Source: an uncultured Muribaculaceae bacterium (GTDB lineage: Bacteria; Bacteroidota; Bacteroidia; Bacteroidales; Muribaculaceae). From it: 64,000 bases of DNA. The stretch covers positions 124,001 through 188,000 of the forward strand of contig CAUBJF010000002.1 of NCBI GenBank assembly GCA_958436175.1, read 5' to 3'. The notes under the pieces are model-generated. The model saw only the letters and a program-made list of their open reading frames with translations, did not search any database and was not told the origin of the DNA. This document shows positions 43,523 through 51,941 of this stretch, piece by piece (position 1 is the first letter of the stretch; each line of letters starts with the position of its first letter). Both the position numbers and the translations under genes were made by a program.

Positions 43523-44722
43523 ATGCTAAAATTTTATCACCTTATTCTTGCCGGTCTTATTGCCGTTCCAGTTTTTGCTTCGTCACAGCGAGACCGACTT
43601 CTGTCTGTCGCAGAGCGACTTGAAAACATAGGCTGTTATAGCGACAGCTGTTCTTACGAAATCCTTCTTGCCTCTCTGGCTGAACCGGTATCATACAAAG
43701 TTTGTCTCGAGACAGCTCCCGCCTCCGCGAACGACACACTGGCGCCATGCAAATATATAATATCCTGGTCGCTTCCAAGTCCTAACGGCATTTCGGAAGG
43801 CTTCTCGTCTTACTTTGACGGAAGCCATTATCGATTCCGTGATGTTCGCCTCCAGGAATATCACGCCGAATGGGATTCCACCCCCTTCGCCCCTTCTGGC
43901 GACGTAAGTAAAGGTGTTCAAAACCAGGTACAGTTCGCTGACTTATTGCCTCAGTTCATAGGTCTTCGCCTCAAAGAGATGGCTGATAATCCGTCACAAT
44001 TCTACACCGTAACAAGCGATACTCTCGTCTCCGGTCGTAAAAGTACAGTTGTCAAAGGAGTGCAGAGAATGAATGGATTCGACGGGGCTGAATACAACTA
44101 TGTTTTTGACAACGAGACTCTCTGTCCTGTCCTTATACAACTCGAAAACAATCCCGGGCAGATAGGAGAACAAAGTATTAGCATTAATTACTCTAATGCG
44201 GTACTCACGCCGGAATGTAACATAGACTACGAAACGCTCAATAGCCAGAAGGCTTATGCTTTCGAAAACTACCGGGAAAGCTCATTCTCTCTTGAGAAGC
44301 TTCCGGGCAGGCCCATGCCAAGAATTGCGGCTCCGACTACTACCGGCGAGCGTTATCTCCACAACAGCGGCGATCCGTTTGCAGCTCCGACAATATTTGT
44401 ATTCCTCGATGCTTCGGTAGGTTCAACGCCCGATGTTATTTCCGATGTCAGGAAAGCAGTCGAATATCTTCCAATGCAGGCTGACATAGTATGGGCGTTC
44501 ATCAATCATCGAATCGAAGATATCGATGAGGTACTCATTTCTCCTCTTCCGGGAGAGCATATCCTTATGAACGCACGTTCAGCGGCTGCTGACTGTGGTA
44601 TAGGAGATTTTACACCCGTTCTAATCTTCGCCAACAAGAATGGAGATGTGACAGATTATGTCAAAGGTCTCAACAATAACATGACCTCAATCGTTATGCA
44701 GAAAGTAAGTTTAAGTAATTGA
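43523..44722 (+). CDS. secreted protein with cysteine-less thioredoxin-like C-terminal domain
   Basis: A 399-residue exported protein (signal MLKFYHLILAGLIAVPVFA). The N-terminal part (about 20-240) is a beta-rich domain with YNYVFDNETLCPVLIQLENN, resembling the LolA-like or DUF-type domains that precede TlpA-like domains in Bacteroidota. The C-terminal part (about 285-399) looks like a thioredoxin/AhpC fold, with PTIFVFLDASVGSTPDV where CxxC would be, then TPVLIFANKNGDVTDYV. No redox cysteine pair is present, so an enzymatic thiol role is unlikely. It lies six bases before tpx. The function is unknown. Confidence 0.65.
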   Translation: MLKFYHLILAGLIAVPVFASSQRDRLLSVAERLENIGCYSDSCSYEILLASLAEPVSYKVCLETAPASANDTLAPCKYIISWSLPSPNGISEGFSSYFDGSHYRFRDVRLQEYHAEWDSTPFAPSGDVSKGVQNQVQFADLLPQFIGLRLKEMADNPSQFYTVTSDTLVSGRKSTVVKGVQRMNGFDGAEYNYVFDNETLCPVLIQLENNPGQIGEQSISINYSNAVLTPECNIDYETLNSQKAYAFENYRESSFSLEKLPGRPMPRIAAPTTTGERYLHNSGDPFAAPTIFVFLDASVGSTPDVISDVRKAVEYLPMQADIVWAFINHRIEDIDEVLISPLPGEHILMNARSAAADCGIGDFTPVLIFANKNGDVTDYVKGLNNNMTSIVMQKVSLSN

Positions 44723-44728
44723 CCATAT

Positions 44729-45229
44729 ATGGAAACTATCTATTTCAGCGGCACACCATGCCATACCTATGGTAATATTCCGGCTGTTGGGACAAAAGCG
44801 CCCGCATTCAACCTAGTCACGAAAGACCTTAAGGACATAACATTGGCAGACTGTGAGGGGAAACGAGTAATACTCAACATATTCCCGAGTCTTGATACCC
44901 CTGTATGCGCTGCATCTGTACGCCGCTTCAATGAAGAAGCCGTTAAACTCGACAATACAGCAGTGATATGCGTATCGATGGATCTTCCTTTCGCACAAGG
45001 GCGTTTCTGCACTGCAGAAGGCATCGACAAGCTTGTGGTTGCGTCTGCTTTCCGTTCTCCCCTGTTTGCTCAGAACTACGGTCTCCAGATTGTTGACGGG
45101 CCTCTTGCCGGGCTACTCGCACGCGCTGTCATCGTAATGAACGAAAAACACGAAATTATCTTCTCTGACCTTGTAGAAGAAATAACGAACGAGCCCGACT
45201 ATAAAGGAGCAATCTCAGTCCTGAAATAG
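44729..45229 (+). CDS. tpx: thiol peroxidase
   Basis: A 166-residue atypical 2-Cys peroxiredoxin that reduces hydroperoxides using thioredoxin. The peroxidatic cysteine is C60 in SLDTPVCAASVRRFN, and the resolving cysteine is C94 in GRFCTAEGI, with the usual spacing of 34 residues. VGTKAPAFNLV and VISMDLPFAQ-type text (CVSMDLPFAQGRFC) match the family. It follows the thioredoxin-like gene by six bases. A hairpin at 45259-45301 lies after the stop. Confidence 0.96.
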   Translation: METIYFSGTPCHTYGNIPAVGTKAPAFNLVTKDLKDITLADCEGKRVILNIFPSLDTPVCAASVRRFNEEAVKLDNTAVICVSMDLPFAQGRFCTAEGIDKLVVASAFRSPLFAQNYGLQIVDGPLAGLLARAVIVMNEKHEIIFSDLVEEITNEPDYKGAISVLK

Positions 45230-45258
45230 TCAGAAGAATATTTCATCCAGACCTTCTC

Positions 45259-45301
45259 CAATCCCGGAACTCCTTAGTAAATAAAAAGGTTTCCGGGATT
45301 G
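45259..45301 (+). terminator. hairpin after tpx, possible terminator
   Basis: CAATCCCGGAA (45259-45269) pairs perfectly with TTCCGGGATTG (45291-45301), and inner CTCCTT/AAGG can extend the stem. Only a weak T-rich tail follows (TTGTC), so termination may be partial. Confidence 0.6.
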
Positions 45302-45327
45302 TTGTCAATGGCAAAAACAGAATGACA

Positions 45328-45358
45328 TTGCAGGTATGGGATTTATTCATTACTTTTG
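45328..45358 (+). promoter_or_regulatory. promoter of tdk
   Basis: TTG (45328-45330), 20 bases, then TACTTTTG (45351-45358). Transcription from about 45365 excludes the longer frame at 45336 and supports the ATG at 45390. Confidence 0.75.
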
Positions 45359-45389
45359 TACGGATAAACCAAATCATAAGAATGTTTCG

Positions 45390-46043
45390 ATGTACCGCAA
45401 AGGCAAACTATATTTCCGCTATGGCACAATGGGGTCAGCTAAAACAGCCCTCTTGCTAACCACTGCTTACAATTTTGAAGAACGGCATATGGATTATATG
45501 TGCATGAAGCCGGTCATTGACACTCGGGAAAACAAGAATGTAATACGTTCCCGCATAGGTATCGAAAGAGAATGCAGATGGATTTATGGCAATACTAATC
45601 TATATGATTTTGCCCTCGACCTTTATAAGAAGGACGGAAGGCTTGTCGACTGGTTCCTTATCGACGAAGCACAATTCCTTACTGAAGCCCAGGTCGACCA
45701 GCTATCACGTATTGTCGATGATTTTGGAAGCAATGTAATATGTTACGGGCTTCGGACAGATTTCCAGTCCCACCTCTTCGAAGGATCCAGGAGGCTTTTC
45801 GAAATCGCCGATACAATCGACGAGATTAAGTCGACCTGCAACTGTGGGCATAAGACAATCATCAATGCACGTATAGATGTCTCCGGGAACATAGTAGAAG
45901 AAGGAGCGCAAGTCGAAATAGGAGGCAATGACCGTTATATATCAGTATGCCGAAAATGTTGGCGTAATAAACGGATAGAACAGGCGAGCAGAATCGCCCT
46001 TCCGCTCTTTTTCGGTGACGAAGACCAAATGACTGAGAACTAA
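45390..46043 (+). CDS. tdk: thymidine kinase
   Basis: A 217-residue type II thymidine kinase that phosphorylates thymidine with ATP (salvage). It has the P-loop GTMGSAKT (12-19), the Walker B-like WFLIDEAQFLT, the lasso region, and a zinc site made by CNCGHK and CRKCW. ICYGLRTDFQSHLFEGS is a family block. The start follows the promoter. The window has both de novo (pyrB) and salvage pyrimidine genes, in separate units. Confidence 0.95.
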   Translation: MYRKGKLYFRYGTMGSAKTALLLTTAYNFEERHMDYMCMKPVIDTRENKNVIRSRIGIERECRWIYGNTNLYDFALDLYKKDGRLVDWFLIDEAQFLTEAQVDQLSRIVDDFGSNVICYGLRTDFQSHLFEGSRRLFEIADTIDEIKSTCNCGHKTIINARIDVSGNIVEEGAQVEIGGNDRYISVCRKCWRNKRIEQASRIALPLFFGDEDQMTEN

Positions 46044-46114
46044 TCGGTTCATTAGCTTGTTTATAAGTAAGATTTGGAGTAATAAAAGGCAAATCTATCA
46101 AATTCATTTCCATT

Positions 46115-46897
46115 ATGCGACGTTTATTAGCCTATATATTGATACTGATTGTTGTCCACGGTGTTTCCGCCTCCAAACATGTTTTCGAGTCGGAAACACT
46201 GAACTATAAAGTTATGTTCAAATGGGGCCTTATCAATAAAAAAGCCGGGACGGCCACATTGACGCTTTCTCGAACGCCACTCTTCTATTCTTCGCAGTTG
46301 ACTGCTCAGTCCGAACCATGGGCCGACAGAATCTACAAGGTTCGCGACACACTTAACGGGCAGATGCGTCTCAATGATTTTACTCCTATTTTTTATGAGA
46401 AAATAGCCAATGAAGGCAATGAGCGAAAGCATGATGTGGTCCGTTACGACTATACGACTGCCAACGTTGTCAAAGCAAAATGTACCCGCAAAGTATATAA
46501 GAAAGGCGAGCTGAAAATCGACGATGCCAGAGAACTGGAAGCTGAAGGAGAGACTGTCGATATGCTTACATCTTTCTACTATATGCGCGGACTGCCGTAC
46601 GAGTCTTGGAATCCAGGCGAACAGCTGGTATTAAATATTTTCTCTGGTAAGCGCAAAGAAATCCTCCGTATAAGCTACCTTGGGAAGAGCAAACTGGATA
46701 TCGACGGGAAAGAAATGGAAGCTTTCCATATATCTTTCACTTTTTCATCTAATGGAGGCAAGAAGACTTCAGACGACATGGAAGCATGGATAAGTTCTAA
46801 TGACAACCGAATACCTCTCAAACTCGAAGGCCGTCTGCCTGTTGGTAAAGTCCATTGTATTTATACCGGTTCCGGAGATAATCCTGTAAAGAAGTGA
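46115..46897 (+). CDS. DUF3108 exported protein
   Basis: A 260-residue protein with a signal peptide (MRRLLAYILILIVVHGVSA) and a DUF3108 beta-rich body: LNYKVMFKWGLINKKAGTATL at the mature start (given in part as KVMFKWGLINKKAG), TSFYYMRGLPYE, and KMEAFHISFTFSS-type strands followed by DDMEAWISSNDNRIPLKLEG. The family is periplasmic and of unknown function, often near envelope genes. It overlaps the next glycosyltransferase gene by four bases, whose start is GTG. Confidence 0.88.
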   Translation: MRRLLAYILILIVVHGVSASKHVFESETLNYKVMFKWGLINKKAGTATLTLSRTPLFYSSQLTAQSEPWADRIYKVRDTLNGQMRLNDFTPIFYEKIANEGNERKHDVVRYDYTTANVVKAKCTRKVYKKGELKIDDARELEAEGETVDMLTSFYYMRGLPYESWNPGEQLVLNIFSGKRKEILRISYLGKSKLDIDGKEMEAFHISFTFSSNGGKKTSDDMEAWISSNDNRIPLKLEGRLPVGKVHCIYTGSGDNPVKK

Positions 46898-47613
46898 AAA
46901 TAAGCATAATCACAGTATGTCGTAACGCTGCCGTCAATCTGGAGAAGACTATACGTAGCATTATTTCGCAGGACTACGAAAACATAGAATTCATTATTAT
47001 TGACGGAGCTTCGACAGATTCAACAAACGAAATTGTGAAACAATACAGGGACTTTATTTCAGTCTCTGTGTCTGAACCGGACAAGGGCATCTACGATGCC
47101 ATGAACAAAGGCACAAGGCTCGCAACCGGCGAATGGGTAATATTTATGAATGCAGGGGATTGTTTCGCAGACGGCCACGTCGCCACCAGACTGGCTGAAG
47201 AAGCTGAACACTCTGACTCAGGTGTCATATACGGCGATGTCATCAAAGACACTCTTAATACCGAGTATGTGAAAAAAGCGGAGGAAGCACATAACTCGCA
47301 CCGCATGTTCTTCTGTCACCAAAGCTCTATGGTACGTCGCGAACTGTTGCTTAAATACCCTTTCGACTTATCTCACCCCTTTTCGGCCGATTTTAAATTT
47401 TTCAAGACATTATTTAAAGCCGGAATCGGTTTCAAAAACTTAGGCTTTCCTGTAGCAAGGTTTGATACTGGAGGTATATCCAACCGTAAACGCTCCTCCG
47501 GCCTTGCCGACAATATGAAAGTGATAAGGGATGTAGACGGTTTCTTTAAAGGGATACCGTTTATTATACATATCATACCGACATGGGCCATCTGTCGTAT
47601 CAAGGGCAGATAA
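46894..47613 (+). CDS. family 2 glycosyltransferase
   Basis: A 239-residue GT-A fold glycosyltransferase of the WcaE-like type. KISIITVCRNAAVNLEKTI binds nucleotide, IEFIIIDGASTDSTNEI gives the first acidic pair, and SEPDKGIYDAMNKGT plus FMNAGDCF form the donor site. It has no membrane helices. The start is GTG at 46894, with the GTGA overlap into the DUF3108 stop. It is clearly related to the minus-strand gene at 51938-52690. Donor and acceptor are unknown, and a surface glycan is the likely product. Confidence 0.9.
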   Translation: MKISIITVCRNAAVNLEKTIRSIISQDYENIEFIIIDGASTDSTNEIVKQYRDFISVSVSEPDKGIYDAMNKGTRLATGEWVIFMNAGDCFADGHVATRLAEEAEHSDSGVIYGDVIKDTLNTEYVKKAEEAHNSHRMFFCHQSSMVRRELLLKYPFDLSHPFSADFKFFKTLFKAGIGFKNLGFPVARFDTGGISNRKRSSGLADNMKVIRDVDGFFKGIPFIIHIIPTWAICRIKGR

Positions 47614-47654
47614 AATTCTGTCTATTTCAAGAAAAAACGTCGATTAGGAGTATA

Positions 47655-47691
47655 TTGTGTAGACGGGGAAAACATCCCCCTGCCTACACAA
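47655..47691 (+). promoter_or_regulatory. hairpin just before the VWA gene start
   Basis: TTGTGTAG (47655-47662) pairs with CTACACAA (47684-47691), and an inner GGGG (47665-47668) pairs with CCCC (47676-47679) around AAAACAT. The structure ends three bases before the ATG at 47695 and would bury the ribosome-landing region. No T run follows, so a translational control element is more likely than a terminator. Confidence 0.5.
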
Positions 47692-47694
47692 CGC

Positions 47695-48507
47695 ATGACG
47701 ATATTAACAAAAGAGACGAAAACGACTTCTTCAACGACAATCAAAATCGGGAGCGAAAAAGAAAAGATCGGAGTAAACGCCATTGCGCCCAAAGCAATTG
47801 GCAAATTAGATATGGTGATAGCTTTCGATACCACCGGTTCGATGGCTGAATATATCGATGCCGTTCGTTCCGAAGTATCAAATCTCATTCCCTCTCTCTT
47901 CCGCGACAATGATGACCTCCGCCTTGGGATAGTAGCATTCGGCGACTATTGCGACATGGAGGCACCCGGAGTCTTCGGTAAAGCTTTCCAGTCGATTGCT
48001 CCGACCAATAATGAAAATGAATTGATTCGCTTCATCAAGGAATCGCAGGATACTTCAGGTGGTGACGGTGACGAATTCTATGAACTTGTTCTCAAAAAGA
48101 TAATAGACGAGACTCCGTGGCGCGAAAAATCCACACGTTCGATTCTGCTAATATCCGATGCCAATCCTCACCCTCTCGGTTACAGTTACGAGAACATGGT
48201 TCAAAATAACAAGATCGACTGGCGTCAGGAAGCCCGTAAAGCAGCTTCGAAAATGATCAAAATCGACACCGTGACCATAACCAATGCGCCCTGGTACAAA
48301 GAGCTGTCGGCTTTGACGAACGGGGTGAGCGTGCCCTTCGAGACTGGAGAAAAAACAGCTATGCTGGTAACGGCATCTGTCCTCTCAAGGGGTTCAGAAA
48401 AAGCCAGATGCCGCTTCGACAGTATCATGAAAGATATTGACTGTGACGATGCTGAGATGAACGGTGTCTTCGCTTCTTATAAGTCAATACGAGACGATGT
48501 TGACTAA
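47695..48507 (+). CDS. von Willebrand factor A domain protein
   Basis: A 270-residue cytosolic protein. After a Thr/Lys-rich tail of about 36 residues comes a VWA domain starting KLDMVIAFDTTGSMAEYIDAV (in part DMVIAFDTTGSM). The MIDAS motif is D45-T-T-G-S49, the DxTGS form seen in VWKA-like and related VWA proteins. LGIVAFGDYCDMEAPGVFG and TSGGDGDEFYELVL follow, with the Thr and Asp that complete the metal site, and RSILLISDANPHPLG gives the central strand. No partner ATPase or kinase is adjacent. It ends in a four-base convergent overlap with ligA. The function is unknown. Confidence 0.82.
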   Translation: MTILTKETKTTSSTTIKIGSEKEKIGVNAIAPKAIGKLDMVIAFDTTGSMAEYIDAVRSEVSNLIPSLFRDNDDLRLGIVAFGDYCDMEAPGVFGKAFQSIAPTNNENELIRFIKESQDTSGGDGDEFYELVLKKIIDETPWREKSTRSILLISDANPHPLGYSYENMVQNNKIDWRQEARKAASKMIKIDTVTITNAPWYKELSALTNGVSVPFETGEKTAMLVTASVLSRGSEKARCRFDSIMKDIDCDDAEMNGVFASYKSIRDDVD

Positions 48508-50522
48508 TCTTGTTCTCCTATCATAGAGAGGAATTCGTTTTCGTCAATAATCGGGATACCGAGGTTTTGGGCCTTTTCAAGTTTGGAAGGGCCCATATTC
48601 TCTCCTGCGAGCACAAAATCGGTCTTTTTAGAGATTGAACCGGAATTTTTTCCACCGTGCTGCTCTATCATAGCCTTATATTCATCGCGGCTATGGAGAG
48701 AAAAAACGCCACTGATGACTACGGTTTTGTCTTTAAGCTTATCTGAAGACGGACTTTGCAATTCTGTAGACTGCATCGACATAGTGACACCTGCTTTTCG
48801 GAGCCGGTTCACAAGTTCTATGTTATGAGGGTCAGCAAAGTAGTCAACTATAGATTGGGCTATTCTGGGACCTACATCCTCGACTGCCTCAAGTTCTGCC
48901 GGCGACATCGATATCAGGCGATCCATATTACCTGCAGCTTTGGCAATCTTTTTAGCTGTTGTCTCACCAACATATGGAATCGACAAAGCATAAACGACTC
49001 TTTCAAACGGAACATTACGACTCGCTGAAATACCATCGACAACCCTCATGGCTCCTTTATCGGCAAAGCCATCGAGCTTTGTGAGATCGTCGACTGTAAG
49101 CGAGTACAAATCTGCCGCATTCTTGACCAATCCCGATTCAAAAAGTTGAAGGGATGTCTCTTCACCTATTCCATCGATATTCATCATTCTCCGGCCGACA
49201 AAATGCTCGACACGTCCGACGATCTGGGGTAGACAACCGTATTTGTTAGGACACACCCATGCTGCTTCTCCCTCAACGCGCACTAAAGACGTCCCACAGG
49301 CAGGGCAATGGCTTACAAACTGCACAGGTTTAGCTCCCGGCATACGCTGAGAGACATCAACACCAGTAATTTTAGGTATAATTTCACCCCCTTTTTCAAC
49401 GTACAACATGTCGCTTTCATGTATATCCAAAGCTCGCATGATGTCGTCGTTGTGCAGGGAAGCGCGTTTTACTACCGTACCTGACAAAAGAACCGGTTCG
49501 AGATTGGCGACAGGTGTTATGATGCCCATACGGCCAACGTCAAAAGACACGAAGCGCAGGCGTGTGGCGACATTCTCCGCCGCAAACTTATATGCTACCG
49601 CCCAACGTGGAGATTTAGCCGTGAAGCCCAGATTGAGCTGCTGCCTGAGAGAATTCACTTTGAAGACCAAACCGTCCGTTGCGACAGGTAATTCCCGACG
49701 AGCCGTATCCCAATGAGTTATATATCTGTCAACTTCGCCGATGCTATGCAGCTTAGTCATTGCATCGCTAACTTTGAATCCCCACCTTTTGGCTGCCATC
49801 ATGTTTTCATAATGATTGTCGAATGGCAAGTTGTCTCCTAAAAGATAGTAGAAATAGGCATCAAGTCCACGTGCAGCAACCACTGCCGGATTCAATAACT
49901 TGAGCGTACCGGCAGCAGCATTTCTTGGATTTGCAAACAAGGGCTCACCGGCAAGTTCACGCTCTGCGTTAAGGCGTTCGAACGACTTCCAGGGAAGCAC
50001 GATTTCTCCTCGTATTTCGAAAAAGTCTGGATAACCTTCGCCACTAAGTACCAGGGGAATCGAACGTATAGTACGGATATTGTCGGTAACGACATCTCCT
50101 TTTTCGCCGTCCCCACGTGTAACGGCACGGACAAGTTTGCCATGTTCGTATATAAGAGAAATCCCTGTTCCGTCAAACTTCATCTCCCCTACGATCGTCG
50201 TTTCCTGACCAAAGAGAGCATCATCGACACGATGCACCCAGGCATCAACATCATCTATGGAATAGGTGTTGGCCAACGATAACATAGGATAGATGTGAGG
50301 GACCTGTTCGAATCCTTTATTAATATCCGAGCCAACCCGCTTTGTCGGAGAATTTGGATCGTACATATCCGGATAGCGTTCTTCGAGATCTTCAAGCTCT
50401 TTCATGAGCATGTCGAATTCGAAATCGCTTACCTCCGGACGATTCTCAACATAGTAAAGCTGATTGAGACGATGAAGTCTGCTCCGTAATTCTTCTATTC
50501 GCAGCCTGTCTTTATCTGGCAT
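48504..50522 (-). CDS. ligA: NAD-dependent DNA ligase
   Basis: LigA seals nicks in replication and repair. The 672-residue protein has the NMN-binding Ia segment (RLNQLYYVENRPEVSDFEFD), the adenylation lysine K115 in EMKFDGTG, an OB fold, a four-cysteine zinc finger (CPACGTSLVRVEGEAAWVCP then NKYGC), helix-hairpin-helix repeats, and a C-terminal BRCT domain (about 595-670, KTVVISGVFSLHSRDEYKAM). Length matches E. coli (671). It lies six bases after mgsA in the minus-strand run and overlaps the convergent VWA gene. Confidence 0.98.
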   Translation of the reverse strand: MPDKDRLRIEELRSRLHRLNQLYYVENRPEVSDFEFDMLMKELEDLEERYPDMYDPNSPTKRVGSDINKGFEQVPHIYPMLSLANTYSIDDVDAWVHRVDDALFGQETTIVGEMKFDGTGISLIYEHGKLVRAVTRGDGEKGDVVTDNIRTIRSIPLVLSGEGYPDFFEIRGEIVLPWKSFERLNAERELAGEPLFANPRNAAAGTLKLLNPAVVAARGLDAYFYYLLGDNLPFDNHYENMMAAKRWGFKVSDAMTKLHSIGEVDRYITHWDTARRELPVATDGLVFKVNSLRQQLNLGFTAKSPRWAVAYKFAAENVATRLRFVSFDVGRMGIITPVANLEPVLLSGTVVKRASLHNDDIMRALDIHESDMLYVEKGGEIIPKITGVDVSQRMPGAKPVQFVSHCPACGTSLVRVEGEAAWVCPNKYGCLPQIVGRVEHFVGRRMMNIDGIGEETSLQLFESGLVKNAADLYSLTVDDLTKLDGFADKGAMRVVDGISASRNVPFERVVYALSIPYVGETTAKKIAKAAGNMDRLISMSPAELEAVEDVGPRIAQSIVDYFADPHNIELVNRLRKAGVTMSMQSTELQSPSSDKLKDKTVVISGVFSLHSRDEYKAMIEQHGGKNSGSISKKTDFVLAGENMGPSKLEKAQNLGIPIIDENEFLSMIGEQD

Positions 50523-50528
50523 ATTCTA

Positions 50529-50975
50529 TCAGTTCCTTTCGAAATGGACGTAGCTCTGAGGAGCCGGTTTATAGTTCTCATCATTCCATAGTGTACTGGA
50601 AATCATGAGATCAGCACTTATACGATTGCAAGCAATAGGTACATTGTGCACACGGCACTGACGAAGCAGCATCTGGATGTCCGCTTCGTGCGGCTGAGGG
50701 TTAAGGTCGTCGATCAGAAACACAGCGAGATCCACTTCATGGCGCACCACCATAGCTGCTATTTCTGCATCTCCTCCCATAGGTCCGGAATTCATGCAAG
50801 TGATATCAGCCTCAACACCCATCTCTTCAAAGGCTTTTTTTATTAGACTTCCAGTAGTGCCGGTACATACAATATTATGATGTGAGAGATATTCGGCATT
50901 ATACTTTGCCCAGTCGACCATGTCGGCTTTACGGTTGTCGTGTGCGACAAGTGCTATTGTCAATTTCTTTTTCAT
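50529..50975 (-). CDS. mgsA: methylglyoxal synthase
   Basis: MgsA converts dihydroxyacetone phosphate to methylglyoxal and phosphate, a bypass that relieves phosphate shortage in glycolysis. The 148-residue protein has VAHDNRKADMVDWA, CTGTTGSLI for phosphate binding, SGPMGGDAEIAAM with the catalytic Asp D69, and LNPQPHEADIQML with H96, matching E. coli Asp71 and His98. It is encoded between ruvC (63-base gap) and ligA (six-base gap). Confidence 0.96.
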   Translation of the reverse strand: MKKKLTIALVAHDNRKADMVDWAKYNAEYLSHHNIVCTGTTGSLIKKAFEEMGVEADITCMNSGPMGGDAEIAAMVVRHEVDLAVFLIDDLNPQPHEADIQMLLRQCRVHNVPIACNRISADLMISSTLWNDENYKPAPQSYVHFERN

Positions 50976-51038
50976 ATTATCTTTCCTTTTTCTTGGTTGT
51001 AAATTTAAAACGCCTGAAACATGTAAGTTGTTGGGAAA

Positions 51039-51617
51039 TCAAATTCCCGTCACTTTGTCGGGATTCTTAGCTATGAAATCTCTCCAAGAAGAAGCTTTTG
51101 TCGATTTCAAAGGTTTGGCAGACTCATAAAAATGGCACAAGGCAGCACCTAAAGCGTCCGTGGCATCCATTTGAGGTGGAAGATCAGAGTCCTTAATATC
51201 AAGGATGCGCTTCAGCATCAGTCTCACCTGCTCCTTAGAGGCAGCCCCGTTTCCAGTAATTGCCTGTTTAATTTTTCTTGGTTCGTATTCCGTGATAGGC
51301 ACCTGCCTGGAAAGAGCCGCAGCCATTGCCACTCCTTGAGCTCGACCAAGTTTAAGCATCGATTGAACATTCTTTCCAAAGAAAGGAGCTTCGATAGCCA
51401 TCTCATCGGGACAGTATTCATCGACGATGCCCGATACTCTTTCATATATTCTTGCTAATCGGAGGTAATGGTCACCTACTTTATGAAGGTCTATGACTCC
51501 CATCGCCAATAATGCCGGTTTCTTGCCCTTGACAGTGAGGATACCATAACCCATGAAGTTAGTACCAGGATCGATACCGATTATTACTTTGTCAGCCGAT
51601 TTAAGTTCAACGTTCAT
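51039..51617 (-). CDS. ruvC: Holliday junction resolvase RuvC
   Basis: RuvC cuts Holliday junctions with RuvAB. The 192-residue protein has the acidic active site in IIGIDPGTNFMGYG (D16), MAIEAPFFGKNVQSMLKLGRAQG (in part AIEAPFFGKN, E76) and MDATDALGAALCHF. It is slightly longer than E. coli RuvC (173), with an extra Lys/Ser-rich tail after SAKPLKSTK. It follows the DUF4286 gene by three bases, a pairing seen often in Bacteroidota. Confidence 0.96.
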   Translation of the reverse strand: MNVELKSADKVIIGIDPGTNFMGYGILTVKGKKPALLAMGVIDLHKVGDHYLRLARIYERVSGIVDEYCPDEMAIEAPFFGKNVQSMLKLGRAQGVAMAAALSRQVPITEYEPRKIKQAITGNGAASKEQVRLMLKRILDIKDSDLPPQMDATDALGAALCHFYESAKPLKSTKASSWRDFIAKNPDKVTGI

Positions 51618-51620
51618 TCT

Positions 51621-51941
51621 TTAAGAAATTATGTCAAGAATAGTTTCGAAACAACCGACAGACGGGCCCCATTTCTTAGCAATATCGTTATAAAACATGC
51701 GCAAAGCCTCGGCCTTGAATTTTTTGATTTCGTCTTCCGACTCGGCTTGAAGTTGCATAGCATAGCTTGATGAAAGCTGATGCGTAATAAAATTTTCCTG
51801 ATTTTCAGTCCTTATTTTTGACAGGATTATATCCTTGAGTCCTTCTTTCTCAGCCGCAGGAACCAAATAATTGTTTATAGAGCCGATGAACTCCTTAGCA
51901 ATATTATCGTCAACGGAAAAGGTTATGTTCAGTAGAATCAT
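51621..51941 (-). CDS. DUF4286 family protein
   Basis: A 106-residue cytosolic protein matching DUF4286 in size and content: an N-terminal strand (LLNITFSVDDNIAKEF), a central SYAMQLQAESEDEIKKFK segment, and KWGPSVGCFETILDII at the end. The ferredoxin-like alpha/beta pattern is predicted from the strand-helix order. The function is unknown. It overlaps the upstream glycosyltransferase by ATGA and leads straight into ruvC. Confidence 0.85.
   Translation of the reverse strand: MILLNITFSVDDNIAKEFIGSINNYLVPAAEKEGLKDIILSKIRTENQENFITHQLSSSYAMQLQAESEDEIKKFKAEALRMFYNDIAKKWGPSVGCFETILDIIS

Noticed and set aside
47583..47849. 88-codon frame on the plus strand
   Set aside because: It overlaps the glycosyltransferase end, the hairpin and the VWA start in another frame and has no motif.
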